Origin: Streptomyces fuscichromogenes
GTDB lineage: Bacteria > Actinomycetota > Actinomycetes > Streptomycetales > Streptomycetaceae
Reading direction: 5' to 3'
Assembly (NCBI RefSeq): GCF_014645815.1
Contig: NZ_BMML01000023.1
Coordinates: 146,615 to 210,614, forward strand
Length of the DNA stretch: 64,000 nucleotides
Part shown: piece by piece, positions 15,677 to 25,483 of the stretch
Position numbering within the stretch: position 1 is the stretch's first letter
Layout of the letters: every line of letters starts with the position of its first letter
Translations under genes and position numbers: made by a program
Notes under the pieces: generated by a model
Told to the model about the DNA's origin: nothing
Seen by the model: the letters and a program-made list of their open reading frames with translations, nothing else
The model's database searches: none

Positions 15677-17272
15677 ATGTCCGTGCACGACCTTCCCGGC
15701 ACCCCTGCGAACGCGGTCCCGGCCTTCGGAGCCGATCCTCTGGTGCGGATCCGCGGGCTCGTCAAGCGGTTCGGCGGGACCCGTGCGCTGGACGGGGTCG
15801 ACCTCGACGTCCGGGCCGGCAGCGTCCTCGCCCTGCTCGGCCCCAACGGTGCCGGGAAGTCCACGCTCATCAAGGTGCTCGCGGGGGTCCATCGTGCCGA
15901 CGCGGGCTCGGTGACGGTGGCCGGGCACCCGCTCGGCAGTCGTGCCGCCGCCCGCGGCATGTCCTTCATCCACCAGGACCTCGGGCTCGTGGAGTGGATG
16001 ACCGTCGCCGAGAACATCGCCCTGACCGCCGGATATCCGCGCCGCGCCGGGCTGATCTCCTGGCGGCGGACCCGGGAGCGCTGCGCCGAAGCCCTGGAGA
16101 CGGTCGCCGGGCACCTCGATCCGGACACCCCGGTCGCCCGGCTCGGTCCCGCCGAGCGGTCGCTGGTCGCCGTGGGCCGGGCCCTGGCGGCCCGCGCGCG
16201 GCTCGTCGTGCTCGACGAGCCGACCGCCCGCCTGCCCGCCGCGGACTGCGCCCGGCTCTTCCGTGTGCTGCACACCCTGCGGGACCGGGGGCACGGCATC
16301 CTCTACGTCACCCACCGCATGGACGAGGTGTACCAGGTGGCCGACGCCTTCGCCGTCCTGCGCGACGGCCGACTCGTCAGCCACGGCCCGCTGGCGGACC
16401 ACAGCCCCCAACAGCTGGTCCATGACATCGTCGGCGAGGAACACGACGGAGCGGCGGGGCTGGAGGAACCGGAGAGACGACGGGCCCGCCCGCCGCGTCC
16501 CGCGACCGCCTCAGGGGGCGGCCCTGCCGTGCTGGCCCTGCACGACGCGCGCACCGCCGGCACGGCCGCGGTCACCCTGGAGCTGAGGGCCGGGGAGGCA
16601 CTGGGCCTGGTCGGTCTCTCGGGCGCCGGGCACCGGGAGCTGGGCCGTGCGCTGGCCGGGGCCCGGCCCCTCCTCGGCGGGCGGGTCCTGCTGGACGGCC
16701 GGCCCTACCGGCCCCGCACGGTCGCCGAAGCCGTCGCCGTCGGGGTCGGCCTCGTGCCCGGGGACAGACAGCGGGAGGGCTGTGCCATGGGGCTGACCGT
16801 GCGCGAGAACCTGCTGGCCAACCCCCGGGCGGGCGGTCCGCCCGCGCTGCGCTGGATCGGGCCCCGCCGGGAACGTGCCCGGACCGCGGAACTGATCGAA
16901 CGGTTCGCGGTGCGCCCCCGCGACGGCGAGGCCCCGCTCGCCGCGCTGTCCGGCGGCAACCAGCAGAAGGTGCTGATCGGCCGGTGGCTCCGGGCTGACC
17001 TGCGCCTGCTGATCCTGGAGGAGCCGACCGCGAGCGTGGACGTCGGAGCCAAGGCCGCGGTCCACCGGCTGCTCGACGAGGCGCTGGCCGGCGGTCTCGC
17101 GGTCCTGCTCGTCTCGACGGACTTCGAGGAGGTGGCGGGCGTGTGCCGGCGCGCGCTGGTGTTCGTCCGCGGCCGCGTGGCCGGCGAGCTGAGCGGCGCG
17201 GACCTCACCGTCACGGGGCTCGCCCGGGCGGCCTCGGCTCTGCCGGCGCCCGGCCCGACCACGGACTCATGA
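15677..17272 (+). CDS. Sugar-type ABC transporter ATP-binding protein (RbsA/MglA family)
   Basis: This is a tandem ATPase of 531 residues, the usual length for RbsA/MglA proteins. The first domain has Walker A GPNGAGKST, Walker B LVVLDEPTA and a degenerate signature. The second has a degenerate Walker A (GLSGAGHRE), the signature LSGGNQQK and Walker B LLILEEPTA, as is usual in this family. ATG 15677 lies immediately after GGAG; GTG 15683, with GGAG at 6 nt, is an equally good start. The permease gene begins within its stop codon (ATGA). It energises import of a sugar or similar polar molecule; the substrate is unknown. Confidence 0.88.
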   Translation: MSVHDLPGTPANAVPAFGADPLVRIRGLVKRFGGTRALDGVDLDVRAGSVLALLGPNGAGKSTLIKVLAGVHRADAGSVTVAGHPLGSRAAARGMSFIHQDLGLVEWMTVAENIALTAGYPRRAGLISWRRTRERCAEALETVAGHLDPDTPVARLGPAERSLVAVGRALAARARLVVLDEPTARLPAADCARLFRVLHTLRDRGHGILYVTHRMDEVYQVADAFAVLRDGRLVSHGPLADHSPQQLVHDIVGEEHDGAAGLEEPERRRARPPRPATASGGGPAVLALHDARTAGTAAVTLELRAGEALGLVGLSGAGHRELGRALAGARPLLGGRVLLDGRPYRPRTVAEAVAVGVGLVPGDRQREGCAMGLTVRENLLANPRAGGPPALRWIGPRRERARTAELIERFAVRPRDGEAPLAALSGGNQQKVLIGRWLRADLRLLILEEPTASVDVGAKAAVHRLLDEALAGGLAVLLVSTDFEEVAGVCRRALVFVRGRVAGELSGADLTVTGLARAASALPAPGPTTDS

Positions 17273-18354
17273 CGGCCCCGCCGCCCCCGGCCCCCCGCTC
17301 CCGGCCGCTGCGGCGGGGGCCGGCCTGGCATCTCGCGGGCGCCTACGGTCTGCTGGTCCTCACCGCGCTGCTCGTCCTGGTCTTCTCCCTCATGCTGCCG
17401 CGTACGTTCCCCACCCGGGACACCGTCGACTCGATCCTGTCCAACCAGTCGATCCCGGCCGTCCTCGCGCTCGCCGCCATGGTCCCGGTCGTGACCGGCT
17501 CCTTCGACCTCTCCCTCGGCTACGGTCTCGGCCTGGCCCACGTCATGGTGCTGCACCTCGTCGTCGACGCCGGATGGCCCTGGCCCTGGGCCTGCCTCGC
17601 GGTGATCGCCGGGGGCGGGGTGACGGGCCTGCTCAACGGGGTGGTCGTCGAGTTCGGCCGGATCGACTCCTTCATCGCCACCCTCGGGACCGGCAGCATG
17701 CTCTACGCCGTGACCGGCTGGATCACGGGCGGCGGCAGGATCGTCCCGGGCCCGCAGGGTCTGCCGACGGCCTTCACCGACCTCTACGACGCCACGTTCC
17801 TCGGCCTGCCGCTGCCCGCGTTCTACGTACTCGCCCTCGCCGCCGTCCTCTGGGTGATGCTGGAGCGACTGCCGTTCGGCCGGTGCCTGTACGTCATCGG
17901 GGCCAATCCACGCGCCGCCGAACTGGTCGGCATCCCGGTCCGCAGGTACACGGTCCACGCGTTCGCCGCGTCGGGGCTGATCGTCGGCTTCGCCGGGGTC
18001 CTGCTGGCGGCTCAGCAGCAGATCGGCAATCCCAGCGTCGGTCTCGACTACCTGCTGCCCGCGTTCGTCGGCGCCCTGCTCGGCTCCACCGCGATCAGGC
18101 CCGGCCGGCCCAACGCCCTGGGCACGCTCGTCGCCGTCGCCGTGCTCGCCGTCGGCCTCACCGGCATCGGGCAACTCGGCGCCGCGTTCTGGACGGTCCC
18201 CCTGTTCTACGGCGGCACGCTGCTGCTCGCGGTGGGCCTGGCCGGCTACTCCGCCCGCCGACTCCGCACCGGGGCCGACGCGGCCCACGACCCGCCGCCC
18301 GCGCCCAAGCCCGCACACGAACCCGGAAACGGCCCCCCGGACCCCCCGCCATGA
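17269..18354 (+). CDS. Sugar-type ABC transporter permease (RbsC family)
   Basis: This 361-residue membrane protein of the BPD_transp_2/RbsC family has about eight to ten helices. The conserved elements FDLSLGY, GRIDSFIATLGT and YVIGANPRAAELVGIPV are visible. The start overlaps the ATPase stop by 4 nt, and its own stop overlaps the next ATG by 4 nt, so the three genes are translationally coupled. The C-terminal 30 residues are Pro-rich and low in complexity. It forms the membrane channel for the ATPase at 15677 and the binding lipoprotein at 18351. Confidence 0.88.
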   Translation: MTAPPPPAPRSRPLRRGPAWHLAGAYGLLVLTALLVLVFSLMLPRTFPTRDTVDSILSNQSIPAVLALAAMVPVVTGSFDLSLGYGLGLAHVMVLHLVVDAGWPWPWACLAVIAGGGVTGLLNGVVVEFGRIDSFIATLGTGSMLYAVTGWITGGGRIVPGPQGLPTAFTDLYDATFLGLPLPAFYVLALAAVLWVMLERLPFGRCLYVIGANPRAAELVGIPVRRYTVHAFAASGLIVGFAGVLLAAQQQIGNPSVGLDYLLPAFVGALLGSTAIRPGRPNALGTLVAVAVLAVGLTGIGQLGAAFWTVPLFYGGTLLLAVGLAGYSARRLRTGADAAHDPPPAPKPAHEPGNGPPDPPP

Positions 18355-19772
18355 CCCGCACCAGGGCCCCCGGCTCCGAACCCGAACCCGAACCCCGCAC
18401 CGAACCCGTACCTCGCACCCGCATCTCGCCCGACCCCGGATCCGGGCCCACGCCCGATTCCGAACCAGGCCCCGGCCCCGGCCGCCGCCCCTCCCCCGTA
18501 CCCGCCGCCGCCCCCGGCCGTGCCCCGGTGGTCGTTCCGTCGCGAGGTGCTGTCCGGTGCCGCGTCGGTAAGGTCGGTGTCCGCCGGGGTGGGCGGGGCA
18601 GGTCCGTCGGTCTTGTGGTGGTGGCCGTGGCGGTCGCGCTGAGCGGCTGTCAGCGTGGTCCGTCGAACACCCCCGCGCCCGCCACCACCGGTCCGGGCGG
18701 CTGCCCCGCCGTCCTGGCCGGAGCACGGGCCGCCGTCGCGCGGGCGGAGCGGACCGACACCGTCTGGAACGGACCGACCACCGGGCCCGTCGCGGTGTCC
18801 GGCAGGACGCTCGTGTTCGTCGCGCAGACCATGACCAACCCCGGGGTCGCGGGCGTCGCCAACGGTCTGCGGGAGGCCGTGCGCGTGATCGGCTGGCAGG
18901 TCCGGGTGATCGACGGCGGCGGCAGCCCCGCCGGCATCCAGGCGGCCATGAGCGAGGCCGTGGCCCTGCGGCCCTCGGGCATCGTCATCGGCGGCTTCGA
19001 CCCCGGCTCCACCTCCCGGCAGGTCGCCGCGGCGGGTGCGGCCGGCATCCCGCTCGTCGGCTGGCACGCGGTCGCCACCCCCGGCCCGAGCAGGCGGCCC
19101 GCGCTCTTCACCAACGTCACCACCCGGGTCGAGGACGTGGCCGGCATCACCGCGCAGTGGATCATCGCGCACTCCGGCGGCCGGGCCGGGGTCGTCCTGT
19201 TCACCGACGCCTCGGTCCCGTTCGCGAAGCGGAAGTCCGAGCTGATCAGGGCGAACCTCGCCGACTGCGCCGGAGTACGGCTGCTCGCGTACGAGAACAT
19301 CCCGATCCCGGACGCGAGCAGCCGCACCCCGCGCGAGATCTCCTCCCTGCTCGCCCGCTTCCCGGACACCTGGACCCACTCCGCCGCCATCAACGACCTG
19401 TACTTCGCCGACGCCGCCCCCGCCTTCCGCGCGGCCGGCCGCAAGGGGGCGGGCCCGCCCTTCAACATCGGTGCCGGGGACGGCGATCCGTCCGCCTTCC
19501 AGCGCATCAACAGCCGGCAGTACCAGGCCGCCACCGTTCCCGAGCCGCTGTCGCAGCAGGGCTGGCAGATCACCGACGAGTTCAACCGCGCCTTCTCCGG
19601 TCGTCCGGCCAGCGGCTACGTCGCCCCGACCCATGTCTCGACGGCCGCCAACAGCGCCGGGGCCACGGCCTGGGACCCGCCGGGCTACCGTGAGGCGTAC
19701 CGGAGGATCTGGGGCGGACGGGCCGCCCGCGGGCCGCGTCCCGCGCTTCCGCACCGAGTGAGCACCGAGTGA
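18351..19772 (+). CDS. Sugar-type ABC substrate-binding lipoprotein
   Basis: The frame from ATG 18351 encodes 473 residues. The hydrophobic stretch VVVAVAVALSGC is a lipoprotein signal with its lipobox Cys near residue 100. The mature part is a Peripla_BP_4-type binding protein (VFVAQTMTNPGVAGVANGL, GIVIGGFDPG, DLYFADAAP). The ATG overlaps the permease stop, but would place about 80 Pro/Glu-rich residues before the signal peptide, which is abnormal. GTG 18528 would give a normal signal peptide, so the Pro/Glu stretch may be either untranslated or a real cytoplasmic extension. It delivers an unknown ligand to the permease. Confidence 0.82.
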   Translation: MTRTRAPGSEPEPEPRTEPVPRTRISPDPGSGPTPDSEPGPGPGRRPSPVPAAAPGRAPVVVPSRGAVRCRVGKVGVRRGGRGRSVGLVVVAVAVALSGCQRGPSNTPAPATTGPGGCPAVLAGARAAVARAERTDTVWNGPTTGPVAVSGRTLVFVAQTMTNPGVAGVANGLREAVRVIGWQVRVIDGGGSPAGIQAAMSEAVALRPSGIVIGGFDPGSTSRQVAAAGAAGIPLVGWHAVATPGPSRRPALFTNVTTRVEDVAGITAQWIIAHSGGRAGVVLFTDASVPFAKRKSELIRANLADCAGVRLLAYENIPIPDASSRTPREISSLLARFPDTWTHSAAINDLYFADAAPAFRAAGRKGAGPPFNIGAGDGDPSAFQRINSRQYQAATVPEPLSQQGWQITDEFNRAFSGRPASGYVAPTHVSTAANSAGATAWDPPGYREAYRRIWGGRAARGPRPALPHRVSTE

Positions 19773-19938
19773 GCACCGACACCCGCGGCGCCCGGTGACG
19801 GGTCCGGCGAGGCTTCCCGCACCGCCCGGCCGGCCCTGGAGATCGGACGTCGGGATGCACGGTGTTGCGGGCGGGTACCCGGCCGTCGTCACGCGACACT
19901 GGGACGAGACGGCCGGCGAACAGGGCGGGGAGGCGAGC

Positions 19939-20565
19939 GTGGTGATCGCCGTCAATCCGACGGACAGCGGCTCGCTGCTCGCCGCCTTCGGCGCGTTGGG
20001 CGTCCTGGCGGTGATCTTCGCCGAGTCGGCGCTGCTGGTCTTCGGTTTCTTCCTGCCGGGGGACACGCTGCTCTTCCCGGCCGGTGTGCTGTGCGCGGCG
20101 ACCGCGGACCGGCCGCCCCGGCTGGAGCTGTGGCAGGTGCTGGTGTGCGCGGCCGTCGGTGCGGTGGCGGGCGGGCAGGTCGGCTATCTGATCGGCCGGC
20201 ACGGCGGGCGGCCGCTGCTGGCCCGGACCTCCCGGCGGCGGGTGCGGGAGAGCGCGGCCCGGGCGGAGCGGCTGCTGGCCCGCTACGGATACGGCAAGGC
20301 GCTGGTGATCGGCCGCTTCGTGCCGATGCTCCGGTCGGTGCTGCATCCGGCGGCCGGGGCGCTCGGGGTGCCGGTACGGCCGTTCACCCTCTGGCAGGCC
20401 GTCGGCGGAGTCCTCTGGTCGCAGAGCTTCGTCCTCGCCGGGTACGCCCTGGGCTCCTCGGTCTCCCACATCGACCGCTATCTGCTGCCGGTGGTCGGTG
20501 TGATCGTCGCACTGTCCCTGCTGCCGCTGTTGGCGGAGGCGCGCCGGGCACACCGCGACCGCTGA
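19939..20565 (+). CDS. DedA-family membrane protein
   Basis: This 208-residue polytopic protein has the DedA/SNARE-associated signature: ESALLVFGFFLPGDTLLF with the acidic and Pro-Gly-Asp residues, and GKALVIGRFVPMLRSVLHPAAG, the conserved re-entrant arginine motif. DedA proteins are thought to flip undecaprenyl phosphate or phospholipids using the proton motive force. I chose GTG 19939 because GGGGAGG lies 6-12 nt upstream and the length then matches the family; the longer frame adds 48 unconserved residues. It stands alone between the ABC operon and the convergent Lrp gene. Confidence 0.85.
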   Translation: MVIAVNPTDSGSLLAAFGALGVLAVIFAESALLVFGFFLPGDTLLFPAGVLCAATADRPPRLELWQVLVCAAVGAVAGGQVGYLIGRHGGRPLLARTSRRRVRESAARAERLLARYGYGKALVIGRFVPMLRSVLHPAAGALGVPVRPFTLWQAVGGVLWSQSFVLAGYALGSSVSHIDRYLLPVVGVIVALSLLPLLAEARRAHRDR

Positions 20566-20612
20566 CCCTGGCCGGGGTTCCGCGCGCGCCGCGGGCGGCC
20601 CCTTCGTAGCGG

Positions 20613-21608
20613 CTAGAAGGACACCGGTGGCACCAGGCGGCCGCGGGAGATGAGGGATGCCGCCTTCTTGAGGGGGCGGGCCCGCATGCTGACGCTGTAG
20701 CCGTCGATGCCCGAGGTGGCGGCGACACGGGTGGTCAGGTAGCGGTAGAAGTCGTCGGGGTCCCGGCTGACGACGCTGGCCAGCAGGTTGTACTCGCCGG
20801 TGACGGCCCCGACGAACGGGACCTCCTCGTGGCGGGCGAACTCCTCGCCGACCCGCTCCAGATGGGCGGGGGCCACGCGCAGCCACACGGTGGCGTTGAG
20901 GGGATAGCCCAGGTGTTCCGGCAGCAGTTCGACCTCGTATTCGAGGGTGCCGGAGCTCTCCAGCGACTCCAGCCGGCGGGCCACCCGGGCGGACGACCAG
21001 CCGGTGCGCTCGGCGAGCCGGGTGTGGGTGGTACGGCCGTCCTCGGCGAGGGCGTCGAGCAGCGGGGCGTCCTCGTCCGCGGGCGGCGGCGGGGGCGCGG
21101 GGGCGGGCGACGGCCGTTCGGCCGTGAGCAGCCGTACCGTCTCGGCGTCGAGGCTGTCGCCGTAGCCGGTCCACTCGGCAGTCCCGGGAGCGCCGTACTC
21201 GTGCAGGAGCAGATCGACGCTGACGTCCAGGACCGAGGCGGACTTCGGCAGCTGCCGGAACAGGGCGTCGTCGCGCTCCGTGTCGAGCGGCGAGCGGATC
21301 ACGCAGAAGATCTCCGAACCGCCCGAGGCCAGATGGGCGTAGGCGATGTCGGGGCGCCGGGCCAGGGCGTCGGCGAGCGGGCCGACCCGGTCGGGGCGGC
21401 AGCGGACGCGGGCGACCCACTGCGCGGAGCCGTACACCCGGGGGTTGACGAGCCCCAGCACGCGCAGTGTGCCGCTGCGGCGCAGCGCCTGATAGCGGCG
21501 GGCCGCGGTCTGCTCGGACACGCCGGCCACCTCGCCGATCCGGCGGAACGGCAGCCGGGGGGCGCACTGGAGGGCGCGGAGGATCTTTCTGTCCACGATG
21601 TCGAGCAT
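20613..21608 (-). CDS. Double-domain Lrp/AsnC-family regulator
   Basis: This 331-residue protein is about twice the size of ordinary Lrp/AsnC regulators. It holds two HTH units (residues about 1-55, LDIVDRKILRALQ; and about 183-235, LLDALAEDGRTTHTRLAE), each followed by an effector-type domain, with a Pro/Ala linker near 165-180. This two-unit layout is known in actinobacteria. It is divergent from the frameshifted MFS gene at 21801, which is its most likely target. It probably senses an amino acid or aromatic acid; the ligand is unknown. Confidence 0.85.
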   Translation of the reverse strand: MLDIVDRKILRALQCAPRLPFRRIGEVAGVSEQTAARRYQALRRSGTLRVLGLVNPRVYGSAQWVARVRCRPDRVGPLADALARRPDIAYAHLASGGSEIFCVIRSPLDTERDDALFRQLPKSASVLDVSVDLLLHEYGAPGTAEWTGYGDSLDAETVRLLTAERPSPAPAPPPPPADEDAPLLDALAEDGRTTHTRLAERTGWSSARVARRLESLESSGTLEYEVELLPEHLGYPLNATVWLRVAPAHLERVGEEFARHEEVPFVGAVTGEYNLLASVVSRDPDDFYRYLTTRVAATSGIDGYSVSMRARPLKKAASLISRGRLVPPVSF

Positions 21609-21800
21609 GGCGGAAGTCTGTCACGCGATCGCGGGTTCAATGGAGGTTTTTGCAGCCGGAAGGCCACTTGGTTGGTGGTTGTGGGTGTGCAGACCGGATG
21701 CTGTGCCGGCGGGTCTCCCCTCGGGAGCCCGCAGACACAGGCCACCGGACCCGCCGGTGGCCTTCGACCGCGGTGCGGTGCGCCGCGAAGGAGCATCTCC

Positions 21801-23394
21801 GTGAACGTCACGACACCGGCGAGCACGCCGGTCGAGCGGCGGGCGGCCACCATCGTCATGGCCTGCCTGGGCGTCTTCGTCGCCTATCTTCCGGTCACCA
21901 CCGTCGCCGTGAGCCTGCCCGCGCTGCAGGCCGCGCTCAACGCCTCGACCGCCCAACTGTCCTGGGTGCAGGACGCGTTCGTACTGCCGATGGCCGCGTT
22001 CATCCTGACCGCGGGGGTCTTCGGGGACGTCCACGGGCGCAAGAAGGTGTTCCAGGCCGGTCTGCTGTTCTCGGCGGCGGGCGCCGTCACCGCCCTGTGC
22101 GCGCAGTCGATCGGGGTCGTCTGGGCCGGACAGGCCCTGGCCGGCGTCGGCGCGGCCGCGCTGCTGCCGACCACGCTGGCGCTGATCAGCCATGCGGTGC
22201 CGGACCACCGGGAGCGCGGCAAGTTCATCGGTGTCTGGGCCACCTGTCTGATGGCGGCCCTGGCGGTCGGCCCGCTGATCGCCGGTGTGGTCGTCCAGCA
22301 CTTCTCCTGGCGCTGGGTCTATCTGCCGAGCGTTCCCGTCGCGCTGCTGGCGGTCGCCGTCGCGGCCCGTGCGGCTGCCCGACTCCCGGGCGCCGCACGG
22401 GCGCCGCCTGGACTGGCCCGGCCAGCTGACCGCCACGCTCGCGGTCACCGCGCTGGTGTACGGCGTGATCGAGGGCGGGGCGGACTCGTTCACGGACGTC
22501 AAGGTGATGGTGGCGCTGTTCACGGCCGTGGTCGCCGGTGCCGCGTTCGTGCTGGTGGAGCGGCGCAGCGACAGCCCGATGCTGGACCTGAGCCTGTTCC
22601 GCAGCCCGGCGTTCACCGCCACCACGCTGGTCGCGATGACCAGCTTCCTGGCGCTCATCGGGTTCTTCTTCGTGCTCAGCCTCTACTTCGGCATGGTGCA
22701 GCGGCTCGACACCATGGCGGCCGCGTGGCGGCTGCTGGCGGTCACCGGGGCGGCCCTGCTGGTCGGCGGGCCGGCCGGGCGGCTGATGCACCGGATATCG
22801 GCACGGGTGATGATCACCGGCGGTCTGCTGCTGGTCGCCGCCGCCCAGTTCGCACTGACCGGCCTGGCCGCCGACACCTCGTTCGCCTCGGTGGCCTGGC
22901 GGCTCGCGCTGCTGGGCCTCGGCATGGGCTTCGTCATGACGCCGATGACCGCGACCGCGGTGGCCTCCGTGCCGTACCAGCTGGCCGGCATGGCCGCCGC
23001 CGGCAACAACGCCTTCCGTCAGGTCGGCGGCGCGCTCGGCCCGGCCGTCCTGGGCGCGCTGCTCACCACCCGGGCGCTCGACGCGCTGCCGGGCCGGCTC
23101 ACCGACGCCGGGGTCACCGGCGCCACGCAGGAGCAGGTCGTCTCGGTCGCACGGGCGGAAGGCCTGGGCGCGGTCGCCGGGCTGGACCTGGGCGCGCGGA
23201 CCGGGCAGACGATGGGTGCGCTCGGCGACTCCTTCCTGGACGGAATGCGCCTGTGCCTGATCACCGCGGGCAGCCTGACGCTGCTGGCCGCCCTGGTCGC
23301 GGCGGTCCTGCTGCGCACGCCCCGGCAGCGGCCGACGCTCCGGGCGGCGGGACGCACCACGGCCGGGAAGGCCTCGGCCACCCAGGACGCCTGA
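21801..23394 (+). pseudogene. MFS transporter gene with a frameshift
   Basis: The first part (GTG 21801, AAGGAG 7 nt upstream) encodes a normal DHA2-type MFS start: VMACLGVFVAYLPVTTVAVSLPAL, motif A DVHGRKK, WRWVYLPSVP. From about 22365 the homology moves to the +1 frame (RLPDSRAPHGRRLDWPGQ ... GFVMTPMTATAVASVP) and runs to a stop at 23394. The total length of 1594 nt is one more than a multiple of three, so one extra base near 22365-22372 explains it. It is either a real inactivating mutation or a sequence error. If intact it would be an exporter of about 530 residues under the divergent Lrp regulator. Confidence 0.8.
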
Positions 23395-23407
23395 CGGCGG
23401 CGCCGGG

Positions 23408-24739
23408 TCAGCGCACCAGGCAGGGCCGTCTGGCGTCGAAGCTCCAGCCCTCCACGAGGTACCGCATCCCGGCCGCGTCGTCCCGACCCGCGCCGAGGCC
23501 CTGCTCCTCGTGGAGGGTGTGGGCCGCCAGCAGCCGGTCCATGTCGAGACGGACGCCCAGGCCGGGGGTGTCGGTCACCGCCACCTCGCCGCCGGTGATC
23601 CGCGGCGGTTCCACGGTGAGGCGCTCCTGTCCCTCCTGCCAGATCCAGTGGGTGTCCAGGGCGTTGTAGTCGCCGGGGGCCGCGGCACCGCAGTGGGCCA
23701 TCATGGCCAGCGAGATGTCGAAGTGGTTGTTGGAGTGGCAGCCCCAGGTCAGCCCCGTCTCGTGGCAGAGCTGGGCCACCCGCACCGATCCGCGCATGGT
23801 CCAGAAGTGCGGGTCCGCGAGCGGGATCGACACCGACTGCAGGGCGAGGGCGTGGGTGAGCTGCCGCCAGTCGGTGGCGATCATGTTGGTCGCGGTGGGC
23901 AGTCCGGTGGCCCGGCGGAACTCGGCGAGGATCTCGCGCCCGGAGTAGCCGTCCTCGGCCCCGCAGGGGTCCTCGGCGTAGGCGAGGGTGCCGACCAGCG
24001 GCCGGCACAGCTCGACGGCCTCGCGCAGGGACCAGGCGCCGTTGGGGTCGAGGGTGATCCGGGCCTCGGGAAAGCGTTGCTTGAGGGCCTGTACGGCCTT
24101 GACCTCCTCGGCGCCCGCCAGGACCCCGCCCTTGAGCTTGAAGTCACGGAAGCCGTAGTGGTCGTAGGCCGCCTCGGCCTGCCGGACGATCGACTCCGGG
24201 GTGAGGGCCTCCTCGCGGCGGATCCGGTACCACGCCACGTCCGCTTCGGGTTCGCGGAGGTAGTCCAGGTCGGTGCGGTCGGGGTCGCCGACGTGGAAGA
24301 GGTAGCCGAGGACGCGTACCGAGTCGCGCTGCTTGCCGTCGCCGAGCAGGGCGGCGACGGGCACGTCCAGGTGCTGGCCGAGCAGGTCGAGCAGGGCGGA
24401 CTCGACGGCGGTCACGGCGTGCACGGTGGTGCGCAGGTCGAAGGTCTGCTCCCCGCGGCCGCCCGCGTCCCGCCCGCCGAACTCCTCCCCCATGGCCCGC
24501 AGCACCCGCTGGTGGTCGCCCAGCCGGGAGCCGACGACCAGCGGTTCGGCATCCCGCAGGGTCCGGGTGATCGCCTCCCCGCCGGGCACCTCGCCGAGCC
24601 CGGTCCGGCCCTCGGAGTCCTCGACGACCACCACGTTGCGGGTGAAGTACGGGGCGTGCGCACCGGAGAGGTTGAGCAGCATGGAGTCCCGGCCCGCTAC
24701 CGGGTAGACGGAGAAACGGGTGACGAAGGGCTGGCTCAT
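23408..24739 (-). CDS. gudD: Glucarate dehydratase (enolase superfamily)
   Basis: This 443-residue protein matches glucarate dehydratase in length and motifs: the KxK base in FKLKGG, metal ligands in ITLDPNGAW, AEDPCG and ATNMIATDW, and the His-containing GCHSNNHFDISLAM loop. It removes water from D-glucarate to give 5-keto-4-deoxy-D-glucarate, the first step of hexarate breakdown. No other hexarate gene is adjacent. Upstream, a TAGATA (24750-24755, minus strand) lies about 11 nt before the ATG, suggesting a very short leader. It lies 66 bp after the NarL-type regulator on the same strand. Confidence 0.88.
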   Translation of the reverse strand: MSQPFVTRFSVYPVAGRDSMLLNLSGAHAPYFTRNVVVVEDSEGRTGLGEVPGGEAITRTLRDAEPLVVGSRLGDHQRVLRAMGEEFGGRDAGGRGEQTFDLRTTVHAVTAVESALLDLLGQHLDVPVAALLGDGKQRDSVRVLGYLFHVGDPDRTDLDYLREPEADVAWYRIRREEALTPESIVRQAEAAYDHYGFRDFKLKGGVLAGAEEVKAVQALKQRFPEARITLDPNGAWSLREAVELCRPLVGTLAYAEDPCGAEDGYSGREILAEFRRATGLPTATNMIATDWRQLTHALALQSVSIPLADPHFWTMRGSVRVAQLCHETGLTWGCHSNNHFDISLAMMAHCGAAAPGDYNALDTHWIWQEGQERLTVEPPRITGGEVAVTDTPGLGVRLDMDRLLAAHTLHEEQGLGAGRDDAAGMRYLVEGWSFDARRPCLVR

Positions 24740-24805
24740 ACGGAGACAGTATCTACATATGAAGACGATGGCCAGGGATCGGAACCACTGCGGATCCGGA
24801 CGGGG

Positions 24806-25483
24806 CTACTCCCGGCCGCCCGGAGTGACCAGCCCCGTCTCGTAGGCGACGACCACCGCCTGGGCGCGGTCGCGCAGGGAGAGTTTGCCGAGGACGCGGG
24901 AGACATGGGTCTTGACGGTCGCCTCGGAGAGGTGGAGGTGGGCGGCCATCTCGGCATTGGACAGGCCCTGGGCGAGCAGGCGCAGGACGTCGAGTTCGCG
25001 GGGGGTGAGACGGGCCAGGTCGCGGTGGAGGGCGGCGCTGTCGGCACCGGACCGGGCGAACCGTTCGACGAGGCGGCGGGTGATGGCGGGCGCCAGCAGC
25101 GCGTCGCCGGAGCGGACCGTGCGGACGGCGGCCGTCAGGTGTTCGGGGGTGACGTCCTTGAGCAGAAAGCCGCTGGCCCCGGCGGACAGCGCCGCGTACA
25201 CGTACCGGTCGAGGTCGAAGGTGGTCAGCATCAGGATGCGCGGCGGGTCGGGGGCGGCGAGGATCCGGCGGGCCGCCTCCAGGCCGTCGAGCCCGGGCAT
25301 CCGGATGTCCATCAGGACGACGTCGGGCCGGGTGCGCCGTACCGCTTCCACGGCTTCCTGGCCGTCGGTGGCCTCGGCGACGACCTCGATGCCGTCGGCC
25401 GCGAGGATCAGCCGGAAGCCGGTGCGGACCAGGGCCTGGTCGTCCGCGACGACGACCCGGGGCGGAACGGCCGGTGAACTCAC
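24806..25483 (-). CDS. NarL/LuxR-family response regulator
   Basis: This 225-residue protein has a receiver domain (VVADDQALVRTGF, phospho-Asp in VVLMDIRMPG near residue 61, Lys in FLLKDV) and a C-terminal LuxR-type HTH (LTPRELDVLRLLAQGLSNAEMA ... TVKTHVSRVLGKL). The GTG start at 25483 overlaps the stop of the upstream kinase gene (GTGA), showing coupling. Its likely target is the divergent ABC exporter promoter near 26710-26880. Confidence 0.92.
   Translation of the reverse strand: MSSPAVPPRVVVADDQALVRTGFRLILAADGIEVVAEATDGQEAVEAVRRTRPDVVLMDIRMPGLDGLEAARRILAAPDPPRILMLTTFDLDRYVYAALSAGASGFLLKDVTPEHLTAAVRTVRSGDALLAPAITRRLVERFARSGADSAALHRDLARLTPRELDVLRLLAQGLSNAEMAAHLHLSEATVKTHVSRVLGKLSLRDRAQAVVVAYETGLVTPGGRE

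Noticed and set aside
16705..18726. A long minus-strand frame across the ABC operon
   Set aside because: It is a shadow of the ATPase and permease genes.
21801..23394. Programmed frameshifting in the MFS gene
   Set aside because: No slippery run or downstream structure is evident, and MFS genes do not use it; mutation or error is simpler.
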